Positions 9,103 through 18,715 are shown, counted from the stretch's first letter. The stretch: DNA of 64,000 nt from Campylobacter concisus (GCF_003048375.1 NZ_CP021642.1:992001-1056000); one strand, 5' to 3'. A program made the numbers and translations. The notes: generated by a model not told the origin, from the sequence alone.

Positions 9103-11031
9103 GTGATAAGCCTAAAAAACATCACTAAAAGCTTTAAGCTAGGCGAAAATGAGATAGAGATCCTACACGGCATAAATTTAGAGATAAAAAAGGGCGAGTT
9201 TATAGCCATCATCGGCCAGTCTGGCTCTGGTAAATCAACTCTTATGAATATCCTTGGCTGCTTAGATAGCCCAAGTGGGGGCGAGTATTTGCTGGACGGC
9301 AAAGATATATCAAAATTTGACAGCGACGCCCTTGCCAAGCTTAGAAGGGATAAATTTGGCTTTATATTTCAAAGATACAACCTTCTTAGCACGATGAACG
9401 CCCTTGAAAACGTAGCGCTACCAAGCATCTACGCAGGTGCAAACAAGAGCGAACGAGAGAAAAGAGGGATGGAAATTTTAGACTCTCTTGGACTTAGTGA
9501 AAAGGCTAAAAATTTACCAAACAAGCTCTCTGGCGGACAACAGCAAAGAGTCTCCATAGCAAGGGCGCTGATGAATGGTGGCGAGATCATTTTAGCAGAC
9601 GAGCCAACTGGCGCGCTTGATAGCAAAAGTGGTCTAAGAGTGATGGAAATTTTAGTTGATCTTTACAAAAAAGGTCACACTATCATCATCGTCACGCACG
9701 ACCCAAAAATCGCTGAGTATGCTAGCCGTGTGATCGAGATAAAAGATGGCAACATCGTAAGTGACAATGTAAAAAATAGCAAAATTTACGAGGCCACAAA
9801 GCAAACTCAGCCAGAAAAGAGCAAATTTACCTACTATAAAGACCAGCTAATTGAAAGCTTTAAAATGTCGGTAAATGCGATGCTAGCTCACAAACTAAGA
9901 TCGCTTCTTACCATGCTTGGCATTATCATTGGCATAACTGCGGTCATTAGCGTCGTGGCCCTTGGCAAAGGCTCGCAGGAGCAAATTTTAGCTGGTATCA
10001 GAAAGATCGGCACTAACACGATCGACATCATGCCCGGTAAAGGCTTTGGCGATATGCTCTCAGGCAAGGTAAAAACGCTCTCCATAAGCGACGCAAACAT
10101 GCTTGCTAAGCAGTCCTTTCTGGACTCAGTCACGCCAAATACAAGCACTTCAGGCGTGCTAACCTATGAAAATATCTCGCTAAGTGCGAGCCTAAAAGGT
10201 GGTGGAGTAGGGAGCTTTGACGTAAATGGACTAAAACTTGAAGAGGGCAGAATTTACGATGATGACGAGGTTTTAAACTCCGCTTCAGTCGCCTTAATCG
10301 ATCAAAACACCAAAAATAGACTATTTGCAAATGAAAATCCTATCGGCAAGATCATACTTTTTAACAAAAAGCCACTTCGCATTATCGGCGTTTTGCAAAA
10401 GGATGATTTTAAGATGGGCGATTCAAGCACGCTTAAAATTTACGCCCCATACACGACCGTGCTAAACAAGGTCACTGGAGATAAATTTATAAGCTCGGTC
10501 ACCGTCAAAGTAAATGAGGGCGTCAATGCGCAAATCGCCGAAAAAACACTAACCGAGCTTTTAGAGATCAAGCACGGCAAAAAGGATTTTTTTACAAGAA
10601 ACTCAGACAGCATCAAGCAAACGATCGAAGAGACCATCTCGACCATGCGCCTGCTCATCTCAAGCATCGCCGTCGTCTCGCTCGTAGTTGGTGGCATAGG
10701 CGTCATGAACATCATGCTAGTCTCAGTCACCGAGCGCACCAAAGAGATAGGCATAAAAATGGCGATCGGAGCTAGACAGAGCAACATCTTGCAGCAGTTT
10801 TTGATAGAGGCGGTGCTACTTTGCCTTATCGGCGGAGCCATCGGCATCGTCCTATCCTACGCTATCGGCTACATCTTTAACAACTTCTTAAACGGCTTTA
10901 GCATGATCTTTTCAAACGGCTCGATCGTGCTTGCACTTGTCACATCGATGGCGATTGGCATCATCTTTGGCTACATGCCTGCCAAAAACGCCTCAAAACT
11001 AAATCCAATAGATGCGCTTTCAAGGGAGTAA
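9103..11031 (+). CDS. macB: MacB-type ABC transporter, ATPase-permease fusion
   Basis: This 642-residue protein joins an N-terminal ATPase domain to a C-terminal FtsX-like permease, the layout of MacB. The Walker A motif GQSGSGKST is at 39-47, the signature LSGGQQQR near 142 and Walker B ILADEPTGALD near 165. One membrane helix lies near residue 270, followed by a periplasmic MacB_PCD domain, and three helices lie in the last 130 residues. The start is GTG, immediately after the macA stop, so translation is coupled. It should power export through MacA and the TolC-like channel encoded next. Confidence 0.95.
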   Translation: MISLKNITKSFKLGENEIEILHGINLEIKKGEFIAIIGQSGSGKSTLMNILGCLDSPSGGEYLLDGKDISKFDSDALAKLRRDKFGFIFQRYNLLSTMNALENVALPSIYAGANKSEREKRGMEILDSLGLSEKAKNLPNKLSGGQQQRVSIARALMNGGEIILADEPTGALDSKSGLRVMEILVDLYKKGHTIIIVTHDPKIAEYASRVIEIKDGNIVSDNVKNSKIYEATKQTQPEKSKFTYYKDQLIESFKMSVNAMLAHKLRSLLTMLGIIIGITAVISVVALGKGSQEQILAGIRKIGTNTIDIMPGKGFGDMLSGKVKTLSISDANMLAKQSFLDSVTPNTSTSGVLTYENISLSASLKGGGVGSFDVNGLKLEEGRIYDDDEVLNSASVALIDQNTKNRLFANENPIGKIILFNKKPLRIIGVLQKDDFKMGDSSTLKIYAPYTTVLNKVTGDKFISSVTVKVNEGVNAQIAEKTLTELLEIKHGKKDFFTRNSDSIKQTIEETISTMRLLISSIAVVSLVVGGIGVMNIMLVSVTERTKEIGIKMAIGARQSNILQQFLIEAVLLCLIGGAIGIVLSYAIGYIFNNFLNGFSMIFSNGSIVLALVTSMAIGIIFGYMPAKNASKLNPIDALSRE

Positions 11032-11032
11032 T

Positions 11033-12379
11033 ATGAAATTTCTAAGCCTAGCTTTGGTGCTCGTTTTAAGCGGCTGTGCTGTTAAAAATATAGATGAAAA
11101 CTACAAGCAAATTTTACTTGAAGATAACGCCAGTAGCGAGCTAAATTTAAACACTTCTTGGTGGAAGCAGTATCATCAAAGCTACCTTGATGAGCTTATA
11201 GCGCTTGCTCTTAAAAACAACACCGACCTTGCAAAAGCTGCCATAAATGTAAATAAAGCGCTCGCTCAAGCTGGCGTTTTGCAGGCAAATTTAATCCCAA
11301 GCTTTAACGCTGGTTTTGAGGCAACAAGTAGCAAAAACATAAAAGAGGGCGACGCTTCTAGTAGAAGTTTTGGCTCAAGCATAGGGCTTAGCTACGAGCT
11401 TGACCTTTGGCAAAAGCTAGCAGATAGCAAAGACGCAGCGATGTTTGAAGCAAGGGCAACTAAATTTGATCTGGAGGCTAGCAAACTAAGCGTCATAAAC
11501 TCCGTAACAGATGCTTATTTTCAAATTTTATATCTAAACGAGAGCATAAAAACTTATGAGCAAATTTTAGAAATTTATAATGAGTTAAATGAGATAGTTG
11601 GGCTTAAATTTAAGCTTGGCAAAGAGGAGGCGTTAAGCCTAAAACAGATAAACTCACAGCTCTTAAGCGCTCAAAATAAGATAGAAAGTGCCAAAAAAGA
11701 GCTTTTGAGTGCTAAAAAAACGCTTAGGATTTTGCTAAATGAGAGGCCAGAATTTGAGCTTAAATTTGAAGGTCTCACGCTAAGTCCTGTAAAAAGTGCG
11801 GGCGTTGATCTAGATGTGCCAACAAGCGCCATAGCAAACCGACCTGATCTAAGAGCGGCCATTTTCCGCATAGAAGAGGGCATCTTAAACTACAAAGCGA
11901 GCCAAAAAGAGTTTTATCCAAGCATCACGCTAGGAGCCAGCCTCAAAAGCAGCACCGACAAAAAAGAGGAAGCATTTAGCCTTAAATTTTTAAATGGCAA
12001 CATCGCTTTGAATTTACCATTTTTAAACTATCACAAGCTAAAGTCAAATTTAAAGGTTAGCGAGGCAAATTTCGAGCTTGCAAAGCTAAACTACATAAGC
12101 ACTCTAAATAGCGCATTAAACGAGATAGACGCATTTTACAAAGGCTACCTAAACGACGAAGCACTACTTGCTAACTACCAAGAGCAGATAAAAAACTACG
12201 AGGAAATTTCAAAAATTTACGAGCTAAAATACTCCTATGGCAAGGTCGAGCTAAAAGAGTTTTTAGAGGCTAAAAACAGCGAGCTAGAGGCTAAAATAGG
12301 GTTACTAAAAGCAAAATACACGCTTTTACAAGATGAGCTAAATATCTACAAAGCCATGGCAGGCAAATTTAATAAATAA
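11033..12379 (+). CDS. TolC/NodT-family outer-membrane efflux lipoprotein
   Basis: The ATG at 11033 is preferred because it gives a clean lipoprotein signal peptide, MKFLSLALVLVLSGC, with the lipidated cysteine at residue 15; an upstream start would put extra residues before it. The two TolC-type repeats contain long coiled helices, and the motif ANRPDLRAA typical of NodT-like channels is present. It would form the outer-membrane duct for MacAB. The gene begins one base after the macB stop, so the three genes form one operon. Confidence 0.92.
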   Translation: MKFLSLALVLVLSGCAVKNIDENYKQILLEDNASSELNLNTSWWKQYHQSYLDELIALALKNNTDLAKAAINVNKALAQAGVLQANLIPSFNAGFEATSSKNIKEGDASSRSFGSSIGLSYELDLWQKLADSKDAAMFEARATKFDLEASKLSVINSVTDAYFQILYLNESIKTYEQILEIYNELNEIVGLKFKLGKEEALSLKQINSQLLSAQNKIESAKKELLSAKKTLRILLNERPEFELKFEGLTLSPVKSAGVDLDVPTSAIANRPDLRAAIFRIEEGILNYKASQKEFYPSITLGASLKSSTDKKEEAFSLKFLNGNIALNLPFLNYHKLKSNLKVSEANFELAKLNYISTLNSALNEIDAFYKGYLNDEALLANYQEQIKNYEEISKIYELKYSYGKVELKEFLEAKNSELEAKIGLLKAKYTLLQDELNIYKAMAGKFNK

Positions 12380-12396
12380 ATTTAATAGGTAAATTT

Positions 12397-12885
12397 ATGA
12401 GCTCAGCTTGGGACTATGAGGCAAACGCATGCAGCAGTGATAGCAAATTTAGCGCCAAATTTGAAGGCTGTGAGGTCGCTATGGGTGCTCCAACCATTGG
12501 TGTGCTACGGCTTTTTGTAAATAGCGAGCATTATATAAATTTAAAAAAAGAATTTTCAAACCACGTAAAAACGTCATCAATGGATAAAAATTTAGTTAAA
12601 GATTACATCGCCCACCAAATTTTACTTAGCGAGAGAGCAACTGCTTGCTTTTTGTTTTCAGAGGACTCTAAATTTCTAGCTTTTTCTGAATGGACAGTAG
12701 ATAAAATGCAGATCGTAAAGATACTTCGCCTAGTTGATATGAGCATAAAAACTGACAACAATCGCAAAAGAGTAGTGGAATTTCTCTCATTTGATGACGG
12801 CATTCTTGAAATTTTAGACTCGCCGATCTTTATGCCCAAAAACTACACACTAGATATCCGCACACTTTTTTACGATAAATTTTAA
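12397..12885 (+). CDS. Uncharacterised 162-residue protein at the end of the efflux operon
   Basis: I do not recognise this family. The protein is soluble-looking, with no signal peptide or membrane segment, and has several cysteines near the N terminus (residues 12, 24). It lies 17 bases after the tolC-like gene on the same strand and is probably co-transcribed. Codon use matches its neighbours, and a purine-poor leader (ATAGGTAAATTT) precedes the ATG. It might be a regulator or accessory protein of the exporter, but nothing in the sequence shows that. Confidence 0.7.
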   Translation: MSSAWDYEANACSSDSKFSAKFEGCEVAMGAPTIGVLRLFVNSEHYINLKKEFSNHVKTSSMDKNLVKDYIAHQILLSERATACFLFSEDSKFLAFSEWTVDKMQIVKILRLVDMSIKTDNNRKRVVEFLSFDDGILEILDSPIFMPKNYTLDIRTLFYDKF

Positions 12886-13606
12886 TTAACGCACTTTGTC
12901 TTTAAAAATAGTTTTCATGTGTGTTTTCATAGTAAATTTAACTACTATCTCTTAAATTTAGCACGCAAGATCGCCTTATCAGCTTTTTAAAAAGCTTGTG
13001 ATTAAATTTGTCTCCAAAATGCCATCTCAAGCAAGTACTTTATTTACATTTATCGCGGCTTTTGCAAGGTCGTATTGTTTTTAAGAGCTACAAACTCCAA
13101 AGATAGCTCTTGCTCACATTTTCAAAATAGGGTAGATCAAATTTTAAGTTATGTATAAGATAAATGCAAATTTCACAATTTTTGAAAAGTGTAAAATTTA
13201 ACTCATTTTCTTACAAATTTTTTTACGCTAAATTTAATGGATAAATTTAGATCACACAAAAGATAAAATGCAAAACCTAGCCAAATATAGCCATTTAAAA
13301 CTTTCAAAAGAGAAGAATAAGGATTTTAAAATATCAATTTGAAAATTACAGTTTTCAATACAAAATATATAAAATATCTTGCTTTTTACCTTTTGTCATA
13401 TTTTGGCATTGCAATTATGGTTGATTTTAAATTTGCTTTTATGCTTGGCGGCTTGAACTTGAAATGGTTAAATTTTCAAAACTGGAGTGATAAATTTTAA
13501 AATTTGAGTAGAAAAAGATTTTTGGTTCAAAAGTAAAACTTGCATTTGAAAAATCAAATAAGTAGATATCCTTTGTGCCTGTCAAATTGCGATGAGTGAA
13601 TTTGTG
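12886..13606. other. Gene-poor gap of about 720 bases
   Basis: This stretch lies between convergent genes and holds no clear gene. It contains a perfect 16-base palindrome (AGCTTTTTAAAAAGCT at 12981-12996), many AAATTT words and many stops in all frames. On the minus strand around 12900-13060 there are short peptide-like fragments broken by stops, which might be remains of a gene, but I cannot name one. A possible small hydrophobic reading frame is listed separately. Confidence 0.5.
13339..13500 (+). CDS. Possible small membrane peptide (53 codons), doubtful
   Basis: From a TTG codon this frame encodes 53 residues with a hydrophobic centre (YLAFYLLSYFGIAIM) and an aromatic tail ending NWSDKF. 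An AAGGA lies about 14 bases upstream, which is too far for a good ribosome site. The frame is closed by a stop just upstream. It may be a chance reading frame or a remnant. It is listed because it is the longest plausible coding segment in the gap. Confidence 0.2.
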   Translation: MKITVFNTKYIKYLAFYLLSYFGIAIMVDFKFAFMLGGLNLKWLNFQNWSDKF

Positions 13607-13612
13607 GATTTT

Positions 13613-14107
13613 TTATTGATGTTTCTTTGGGTGGTCAAAAAACAAAGCTTTTGCACTGCCCTCTTTTAGCTCTTTAAATTCAGACTCAAACTCAATGCAA
13701 AAAATGCCTGACGTTGGGATATTGTCAATCGATGAGTCACTTAGATATTCGCAAATTTCAGTTATGCTTGGATTGTGCGTGATGATGAAAATTTCATCTA
13801 AATTTTTGTCTAAATTTCTTACGAACTCCAAAAGATCCTCAAAGCTTATGTCGTAAAGCTCGTCCTTGATCTCTATGGATTTTTCTTTAAATTTTAAAGT
13901 TTTAGCGATGATTTTTGCTGTTTGCTCACATCTTTTAGCACTGCTTGAAAAGATAGCTCCAGGCATCACATCATACATTTTTAGCCTGCTAGCCATAAAT
14001 TTAGCGTCCTCTTTGCCTTTTGGGCTAAGCTCTCTTGAGGCGTCTTTTGCGCCGTCTTTGTTCTCATCAACTGCTTTTGCGTGCCTTATGAAGTAAATTT
14101 TGCTCAT
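13613..14107 (-). CDS. sixA: SixA-type phosphohistidine phosphatase
   Basis: The protein of 164 residues belongs to the histidine phosphatase (RHG) superfamily: the motif FIRHAKAV places the catalytic histidine at residue 9, and IITHNPS near 126-132 supplies the second histidine. SixA proteins remove phosphate from phosphohistidine domains such as those of phosphotransfer systems. The start at 14107 is chosen because AAAGGAGAG lies at the right distance and its ATG overlaps the stop of the DUF455 gene (ATGA). The physiological target here is unknown. Confidence 0.85.
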   Translation of the reverse strand: MSKIYFIRHAKAVDENKDGAKDASRELSPKGKEDAKFMASRLKMYDVMPGAIFSSSAKRCEQTAKIIAKTLKFKEKSIEIKDELYDISFEDLLEFVRNLDKNLDEIFIITHNPSITEICEYLSDSSIDNIPTSGIFCIEFESEFKELKEGSAKALFFDHPKKHQ

Positions 14108-14916
14108 GATCTCTCCTTTGAGAAATTCTTTATCCAACTAAGCTCTTCCTCGCTAAAACCTGCCTTTAAGCGGTCCTTTTCGTTGATCTCTCTGATGCTT
14201 TTAAATGAATTTGGATATAAATTTAAAATGATATCAAAGTAGCTTTTCTCATCAACACCCTCTTTTTTGCAGGCAAATTTAAACCACTTATCGCCCTTAT
14301 AAACGTGAGAGACTTCCTCTTTTAAGATGACTTTTAGGCACTCTATTAGCTCTTCTTGCCCGCCCTCAGCTTCTAGTCTTTTGATTATGTGAGCGTTTGC
14401 ATCAAGCCCGTTTGCCTCCATATATCTTGGCAGTAGCGCCATGCGGCTAGTAAGCCTATCTGAAGTCTTTTGAAGTGCGATAAATAGGCCATCATGCACG
14501 CTTAGCTCGCCGTATCTGCCGCCCTGCTTTGTGAGTAAATTTTCTATCATGCAAAAGTGCCTGATCTCGTCCTCAGCCACCTCCAGCCAGTCCTCGTAAA
14601 ACTCCCTTGGCAGCCCTCTAAATCTATAACAAGCATCAAGCGCGATGTCGATAGCGCTAAACTCGATATGAGTGACTGAGTGGATGAAATTTAGGTTTTT
14701 ATCTTTTGGCTTTACCTTTTTGTTTAGCTCTTTCATGCTAACAACGTCGCAAAATTTAGCGTAGCACGGGGTAGTTAGCTCATTTGGCGCAGAAATTTCA
14801 TCAAAACAAATATCCAAATTTGATCTAAATTTCTCGTAAAATAGCTCAAATTTTAAAAATTTAAGCTCCACGTCACCTTCGTTTAAAATGTCCCAGATAT
14901 CATCGTAAAATCTCAT
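14104..14916 (-). CDS. DUF455 family ferritin-like protein
   Basis: The 270-residue protein matches the DUF455 family of ferritin-like four-helix proteins. Conserved metal-type residues are visible in HIEFSAIDIALDACYRF and EDEIRHFCMI, i.e. E...ExxH arrangements expected for a di-iron site, and again in KEEVSHVYKG. No signal peptide is present, so it should be cytoplasmic. The function of the family is not established. It overlaps the rhomboid gene upstream by 17 bases and sixA downstream by four, so the set is co-transcribed. Confidence 0.85.
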   Translation of the reverse strand: MRFYDDIWDILNEGDVELKFLKFELFYEKFRSNLDICFDEISAPNELTTPCYAKFCDVVSMKELNKKVKPKDKNLNFIHSVTHIEFSAIDIALDACYRFRGLPREFYEDWLEVAEDEIRHFCMIENLLTKQGGRYGELSVHDGLFIALQKTSDRLTSRMALLPRYMEANGLDANAHIIKRLEAEGGQEELIECLKVILKEEVSHVYKGDKWFKFACKKEGVDEKSYFDIILNLYPNSFKSIREINEKDRLKAGFSEEELSWIKNFSKERS

Positions 14917-15478
14917 CTGCTCTCTTTAAGTAAAATTTAGCATACAAACAGCCAATGCTCCAGCCTATAAAGTGCGCGTACCATGCGACATTTATGCCCA
15001 TAAGTAGCGGCAAAAAGCTCATGGCGACAACGATGGCAAAGTAGCCAAACCACGCCTTTTTATCGGAGTAAAGCACCGAGGTCGCCAGCATGCCAAAGAG
15101 CATACACAAAGCGCCGCTTGCACCGACTAAATTTATAAATTTCTCATTTTCAAATGCAAAATATATATAAATAAAGCTTAAAATTTGCGTCAAAACGCCG
15201 CCAACAATATAAAAAATGATAAATTTCTTCGTGCCAAGATATAGCTCGCTCATCGTGCCAACTTGATATAAAAAGATCATATTCATAAGCAAGTGACCTG
15301 CGCCTGCGTGCATAAAGATAGATGTGAGGGGCTGAAATAAATAGAGTTTTTCTAAAAAATAGATATTTAAGCCAAGCGCAAGCCATAACTCACGCGAGTG
15401 CATAAAGGTAACGCCAAAAAATGCAGCTAAATTTAAAAGGATAAGTGCAAATGTAGCTGGGCTACTTAGCTTTGCCAT
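14900..15478 (-). CDS. Rhomboid-family intramembrane serine protease
   Basis: This 192-residue protein has six predicted membrane helices. It carries the rhomboid landmarks: HAGAGHLLMN (residues 57-66), GASG with the catalytic serine at 121, and AHFIGWSIG with the catalytic histidine at 169. It should cleave substrates within the inner membrane. The start at MAKLSS is preferred to an upstream codon deeper in the neighbouring gene, but the two genes still overlap by about 17 bases. The substrate is unknown. Confidence 0.9.
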   Translation of the reverse strand: MAKLSSPATFALILLNLAAFFGVTFMHSRELWLALGLNIYFLEKLYLFQPLTSIFMHAGAGHLLMNMIFLYQVGTMSELYLGTKKFIIFYIVGGVLTQILSFIYIYFAFENEKFINLVGASGALCMLFGMLATSVLYSDKKAWFGYFAIVVAMSFLPLLMGINVAWYAHFIGWSIGCLYAKFYLKRADEILR

Positions 15479-16142
15479 ATCCAGCAAATCTGTTTGCCGC
15501 TAGGCAGCTAGCGTTTGAGCACCTTACAACGTAACTGTTTATCTCTTTATCGCCCTTTAGGTGCGTGTTTTTTTGTTTTAAATTCATATAGCTGTGGATT
15601 ATCCTGCCACCAGAGTTGTGGATAAATTTCACCGTCTCATCTGGGAGTATGGCCGTTACGATGCCAACGTGAGTGACGTTTTTCTTGTCTTTGTTTTTTT
15701 GTATGCCTTTGCCAAGGGTGTTTGAAAAGAAGATAAGATCGCCTTTTTTTGGATTTTTATGAGTGATTAAATTTTGGCTTTCATAGAAGTTGTAGATGGC
15801 TTTTGACTTTCTGCCACCCTTGCTGTAGTAGTTATTGATGGTTTTTTCATCAAAATACATATTTTTATATTTTGCATTTACGATAGATACGAAGCCTGAA
15901 CAGTCGCCCCCTGCTCTAGTATTTAAGTATTTTTTAAAAAATGAACCAAATTCTTTATCGGCTCTGCCGTCATCTTCGTCTAAAAGCTCACTTGAAGTTT
16001 GTCTGCTAAAGTCACCATTTGTAGAGGCGGTTTGATTGTAGTCATTTTGTGGGATTTTAGGCTCATTTGAGGTGAAAGAACAACCTGTAAAAAGTGCAAT
16101 GCATAGTGCAAAAAATATTCTTTTGTTTATTAAACTTAACAT
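15462..16142 (-). CDS. NlpC/P60-type cell-wall hydrolase lipoprotein
   Basis: The protein has a lipoprotein signal ending in LFTGC (cysteine at residue 21) and a C-terminal NlpC/P60-like papain fold: catalytic cysteine in GGDCSGFV (residue 81), histidine in THVGIV (158) and a later HNSGG (175). These enzymes cut peptidoglycan stem peptides in the periplasm. The ATG at 16142 was chosen over a TTG four codons upstream, since it places the basic residues directly before the hydrophobic core. It is the first gene of a minus-strand set with the rhomboid, DUF455 and sixA genes. Confidence 0.85.
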   Translation of the reverse strand: MLSLINKRIFFALCIALFTGCSFTSNEPKIPQNDYNQTASTNGDFSRQTSSELLDEDDGRADKEFGSFFKKYLNTRAGGDCSGFVSIVNAKYKNMYFDEKTINNYYSKGGRKSKAIYNFYESQNLITHKNPKKGDLIFFSNTLGKGIQKNKDKKNVTHVGIVTAILPDETVKFIHNSGGRIIHSYMNLKQKNTHLKGDKEINSYVVRCSNASCLAANRFAGYGKAK

Positions 16143-16240
16143 ATTTTTATCCAAAATAATTAATTTTCGTAATTTTAACTCTTAAATGTAAATAAAGCGA
16201 AAATAGCGCCCTGTTTTCTTTACTCTAAGTTTAAAAACAA

Positions 16241-16246
16241 TATAAT
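16241..16246 (+). promoter_or_regulatory. -10 box of the murA promoter
   Basis: A perfect TATAAT preceded by a T- and A-rich run lies 34 bases before the murA ATG. Campylobacter housekeeping promoters typically show a strong -10 box with little -35 conservation, which fits. The start of transcription was not mapped. Confidence 0.55.
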
Positions 16247-16280
16247 CGGCAAAAAATATATTTTCTTAAGGCAAAAAATA

Positions 16281-17549
16281 ATGATGCACTATTTAAAAAT
16301 AGAAGGCAATGCCAAATTAAGCGGCGAAGTAAAGATCAGTGGAGCCAAAAATGCCGCCCTACCTATCATCGCCCTAACCCTACTTGCTAAAAATAAGATA
16401 AATTTAACAAATATCCCAAATGTCGCTGACATAAAGACGCTTTGCCAGTTGCTTGTTAATCTTGGAGCAAAGTGTGAATTTAAAGATGAAAACTCACTAT
16501 GTATCGACACAAGCAGCGTAAATTCAACCACGGCAAACTACGACATCGTTAGAAAGATGCGCGCTTCTATCTTGACGCTTGGTCCGCTTTTAGCGCGCTT
16601 TGGACATTGCGAGGTGAGCCTTCCTGGAGGCTGTGCGATCGGACAAAGGCCAATAGATCTGCACCTAAGCGCACTTGAGAAAATGGGCGCAAATATCGAG
16701 ATAAAGCAAGGCTACGTCGTCGCAACCGCGCCAAATGGACTAAAAGGCGCAAAGATAGTTTTTGATAAGATCACCGTAACTGGCAGCGAAAATATTATCA
16801 TGGCAGCAGCCCTAGCTCACGGCACGACAGAGCTTTTTAACGTCGCGCTTGAGCCTGAAGTGGTGCAAATTTGTGAAATTTTAGCAAGAAGTGGCGTTAA
16901 GATCGAAGGCATCGGCACGAGCGAGCTAAAGATCACTGGTAGCGGTCAAAAACTACTTGAAATTTGTGATATCGAGGTCATCCCTGATAGGATCGAAGCT
17001 GGCACATACCTTTGCGCTGGAGCTATCACAAATAGCAAAATTTCAGTCACAAGGGCGAATGCTGCGCACATGACAGCCATTTTAAATAAATTTGAAGAGA
17101 TGGGCTTTGGCATCGAAATAGACGGCGATAAGATCACGATTTTGCCGACAAATGAGATAAAACCAGTCGAGATAAGAACGACTGAGTATCCAGGCTTTCC
17201 AACCGATATGCAGGCTCAGTTTATGGCGCTTTGTCTTGCAGCAAATGGCGTTAGCACAATAGATGAGAGGCTTTTTGAAAACCGATTTATGCACGTTAGT
17301 GAGCTAGCTAGAATGGGAGCTGATATCCGATTAAACGGCCATATCGCAAGCGTTTATGCCCCTGCAAATTTAAATGCAGCTGATGTCATGGCGACTGACC
17401 TTAGAGCAAGCTCAGCGCTGATACTGGCCGCTCTCATCGCAAATGGCGAGAGCTTGGTGCATAGAATTTACCACCTTGATAGAGGTTATGAGAGGCTGGA
17501 GGAGAAATTTAAAAGCCTTGGGGCGAAAATAGTTAGGCTTGAGGAGTAA
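16281..17549 (+). CDS. murA: UDP-N-acetylglucosamine 1-carboxyvinyltransferase
   Basis: MurA catalyses the first committed step of peptidoglycan synthesis, moving enolpyruvate from PEP to UDP-GlcNAc in the cytoplasm. The 422-residue length is standard. The N terminus contains SGAKNAALP, and the active-site loop [11 protein letters not shown] has the cysteine (about residue 118) that fosfomycin attacks; the Asp variant seen in resistant species is absent. Two consecutive ATG codons begin the gene; the first is used here. It is two bases from moeA and so probably co-transcribed with it. Confidence 0.97.
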   Translation: MMHYLKIEGNAKLSGEVKISGAKNAALPIIALTLLAKNKINLTNIPNVADIKTLCQLLVNLGAKCEFKDENSLCIDTSSVNSTTANYDIVRKMRASILTLGPLLARFGHCEVSLPGGCAIGQRPIDLHLSALEKMGANIEIKQGYVVATAPNGLKGAKIVFDKITVTGSENIIMAAALAHGTTELFNVALEPEVVQICEILARSGVKIEGIGTSELKITGSGQKLLEICDIEVIPDRIEAGTYLCAGAITNSKISVTRANAAHMTAILNKFEEMGFGIEIDGDKITILPTNEIKPVEIRTTEYPGFPTDMQAQFMALCLAANGVSTIDERLFENRFMHVSELARMGADIRLNGHIASVYAPANLNAADVMATDLRASSALILAALIANGESLVHRIYHLDRGYERLEEKFKSLGAKIVRLEE

Positions 17550-17551
17550 AA

Positions 17552-18712
17552 ATGCTAGTAAATGACGCACTTGAGGCTTTAAAAGCTAAATTTAAACCAA
17601 AAAATGAGAGTGAAATTTTACCCATTAGTGAGGCTCTTGGCAAAACCTTGGCAAATGACGTGATAGCGGTCAAAGATCTGCCCTGCTTTGATAACTCAGC
17701 GCTTGATGGATTTGCGGTTAAATTTGATGAGAAAGATGAACCTTATAAGATAATCGCAAGTGCCTTTGCAGGCGATAAAGAGCAGCTAGCTATCGGCAAA
17801 AACGAGTGCGTGAAGATAATGACAGGAGCAAAGATGCCAAAGGGCTCTGACACGGTCATGAGGTTTGAAGATTGCGTAGTTGAGGGTGAGTTTGTAAAAG
17901 CACCAGCTAAGCTTAAAAAAGGCGAAGCTTACCGCTTTAAAGGCGAAGAGACAAAAGTTGGTGAGATTTTACTAAAAAGTGGCGAAATTTTAAACACAAG
18001 AAGCGTGATGATGCTAGCAGCTCAGGGCATAAGCTTTATAGATGTGAAAAAACAGCCTAGTGTTGGAATTTACTCAAGTGGCAACGAAATCATCGAGCCT
18101 TGGCAAAGAGCAAGCGAGGATGAAATTTACAATGCAAACGCACTTGGCATCACCGCACTTTTAAGCTCAATCGGTCAAAAAAGCTCATATCTTGGCATCA
18201 TAAAAGATGATCTAAATGCTGTAAAAAAGGCATTTTTAAACGCTGCAAACTACGACATCGTTATCTGCTCTGGTGGAGCAAGCGCTGGGGAGGCTGACTT
18301 TATGAAGATAGCCCTAAGCGAGCTTGGATACAACGAAATTTTCTCGCACCTTGACATAAGACCTGGCAGACCTTGCAAGGCTTATGAAAAAGATGGCAGG
18401 CTTATTTTTATCTTACCTGGCAACCCTATGGCTGCTTATCTTTGCACGATGATGCTTGTTTTGCCACTTCTAAAAAGCGAGTGTTTTGTGACGCAAAAAG
18501 CTATAAATAGCGAAAATTTAAAGGTAAAATCAGGCAGAGCAAATGCGGTTTTTGGCAATGTAGCTGATGGTAAATTTATAGCAACTGACGGCGGAAAATA
18601 TGGCTCAGGCATGATAAATCATATATTAAAGAGTGATTTTGTGTTGATAACTAGCCCTGATCAAGGTGAAATTTTACAAAATAGTGAAATTTCACTCATA
18701 AAACTTCCATAA
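17552..18712 (+). CDS. moeA: Molybdopterin molybdenumtransferase
   Basis: MoeA inserts molybdate into adenylylated molybdopterin to complete the molybdenum cofactor. The 386-residue protein shows MTGAKMPKGSDTVMRFED, the family signature near residues 90-107, the MoCF-binding core SGGASAGEADF, and LPGNPMAA near residue 290. A molybdenum or tungsten cofactor would serve enzymes such as formate dehydrogenase and nitrate reductase, not encoded here. It follows murA with a two-base gap. Confidence 0.95.
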   Translation: MLVNDALEALKAKFKPKNESEILPISEALGKTLANDVIAVKDLPCFDNSALDGFAVKFDEKDEPYKIIASAFAGDKEQLAIGKNECVKIMTGAKMPKGSDTVMRFEDCVVEGEFVKAPAKLKKGEAYRFKGEETKVGEILLKSGEILNTRSVMMLAAQGISFIDVKKQPSVGIYSSGNEIIEPWQRASEDEIYNANALGITALLSSIGQKSSYLGIIKDDLNAVKKAFLNAANYDIVICSGGASAGEADFMKIALSELGYNEIFSHLDIRPGRPCKAYEKDGRLIFILPGNPMAAYLCTMMLVLPLLKSECFVTQKAINSENLKVKSGRANAVFGNVADGKFIATDGGKYGSGMINHILKSDFVLITSPDQGEILQNSEISLIKLP

Positions 18713-18715
18713 TCC

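Noticed and set aside
10440-10847. 135-codon open frame on the minus strand
   Set aside because: It lies opposite the MacB permease domain and is a shadow of it, rich in Met and Ser with no promoter.
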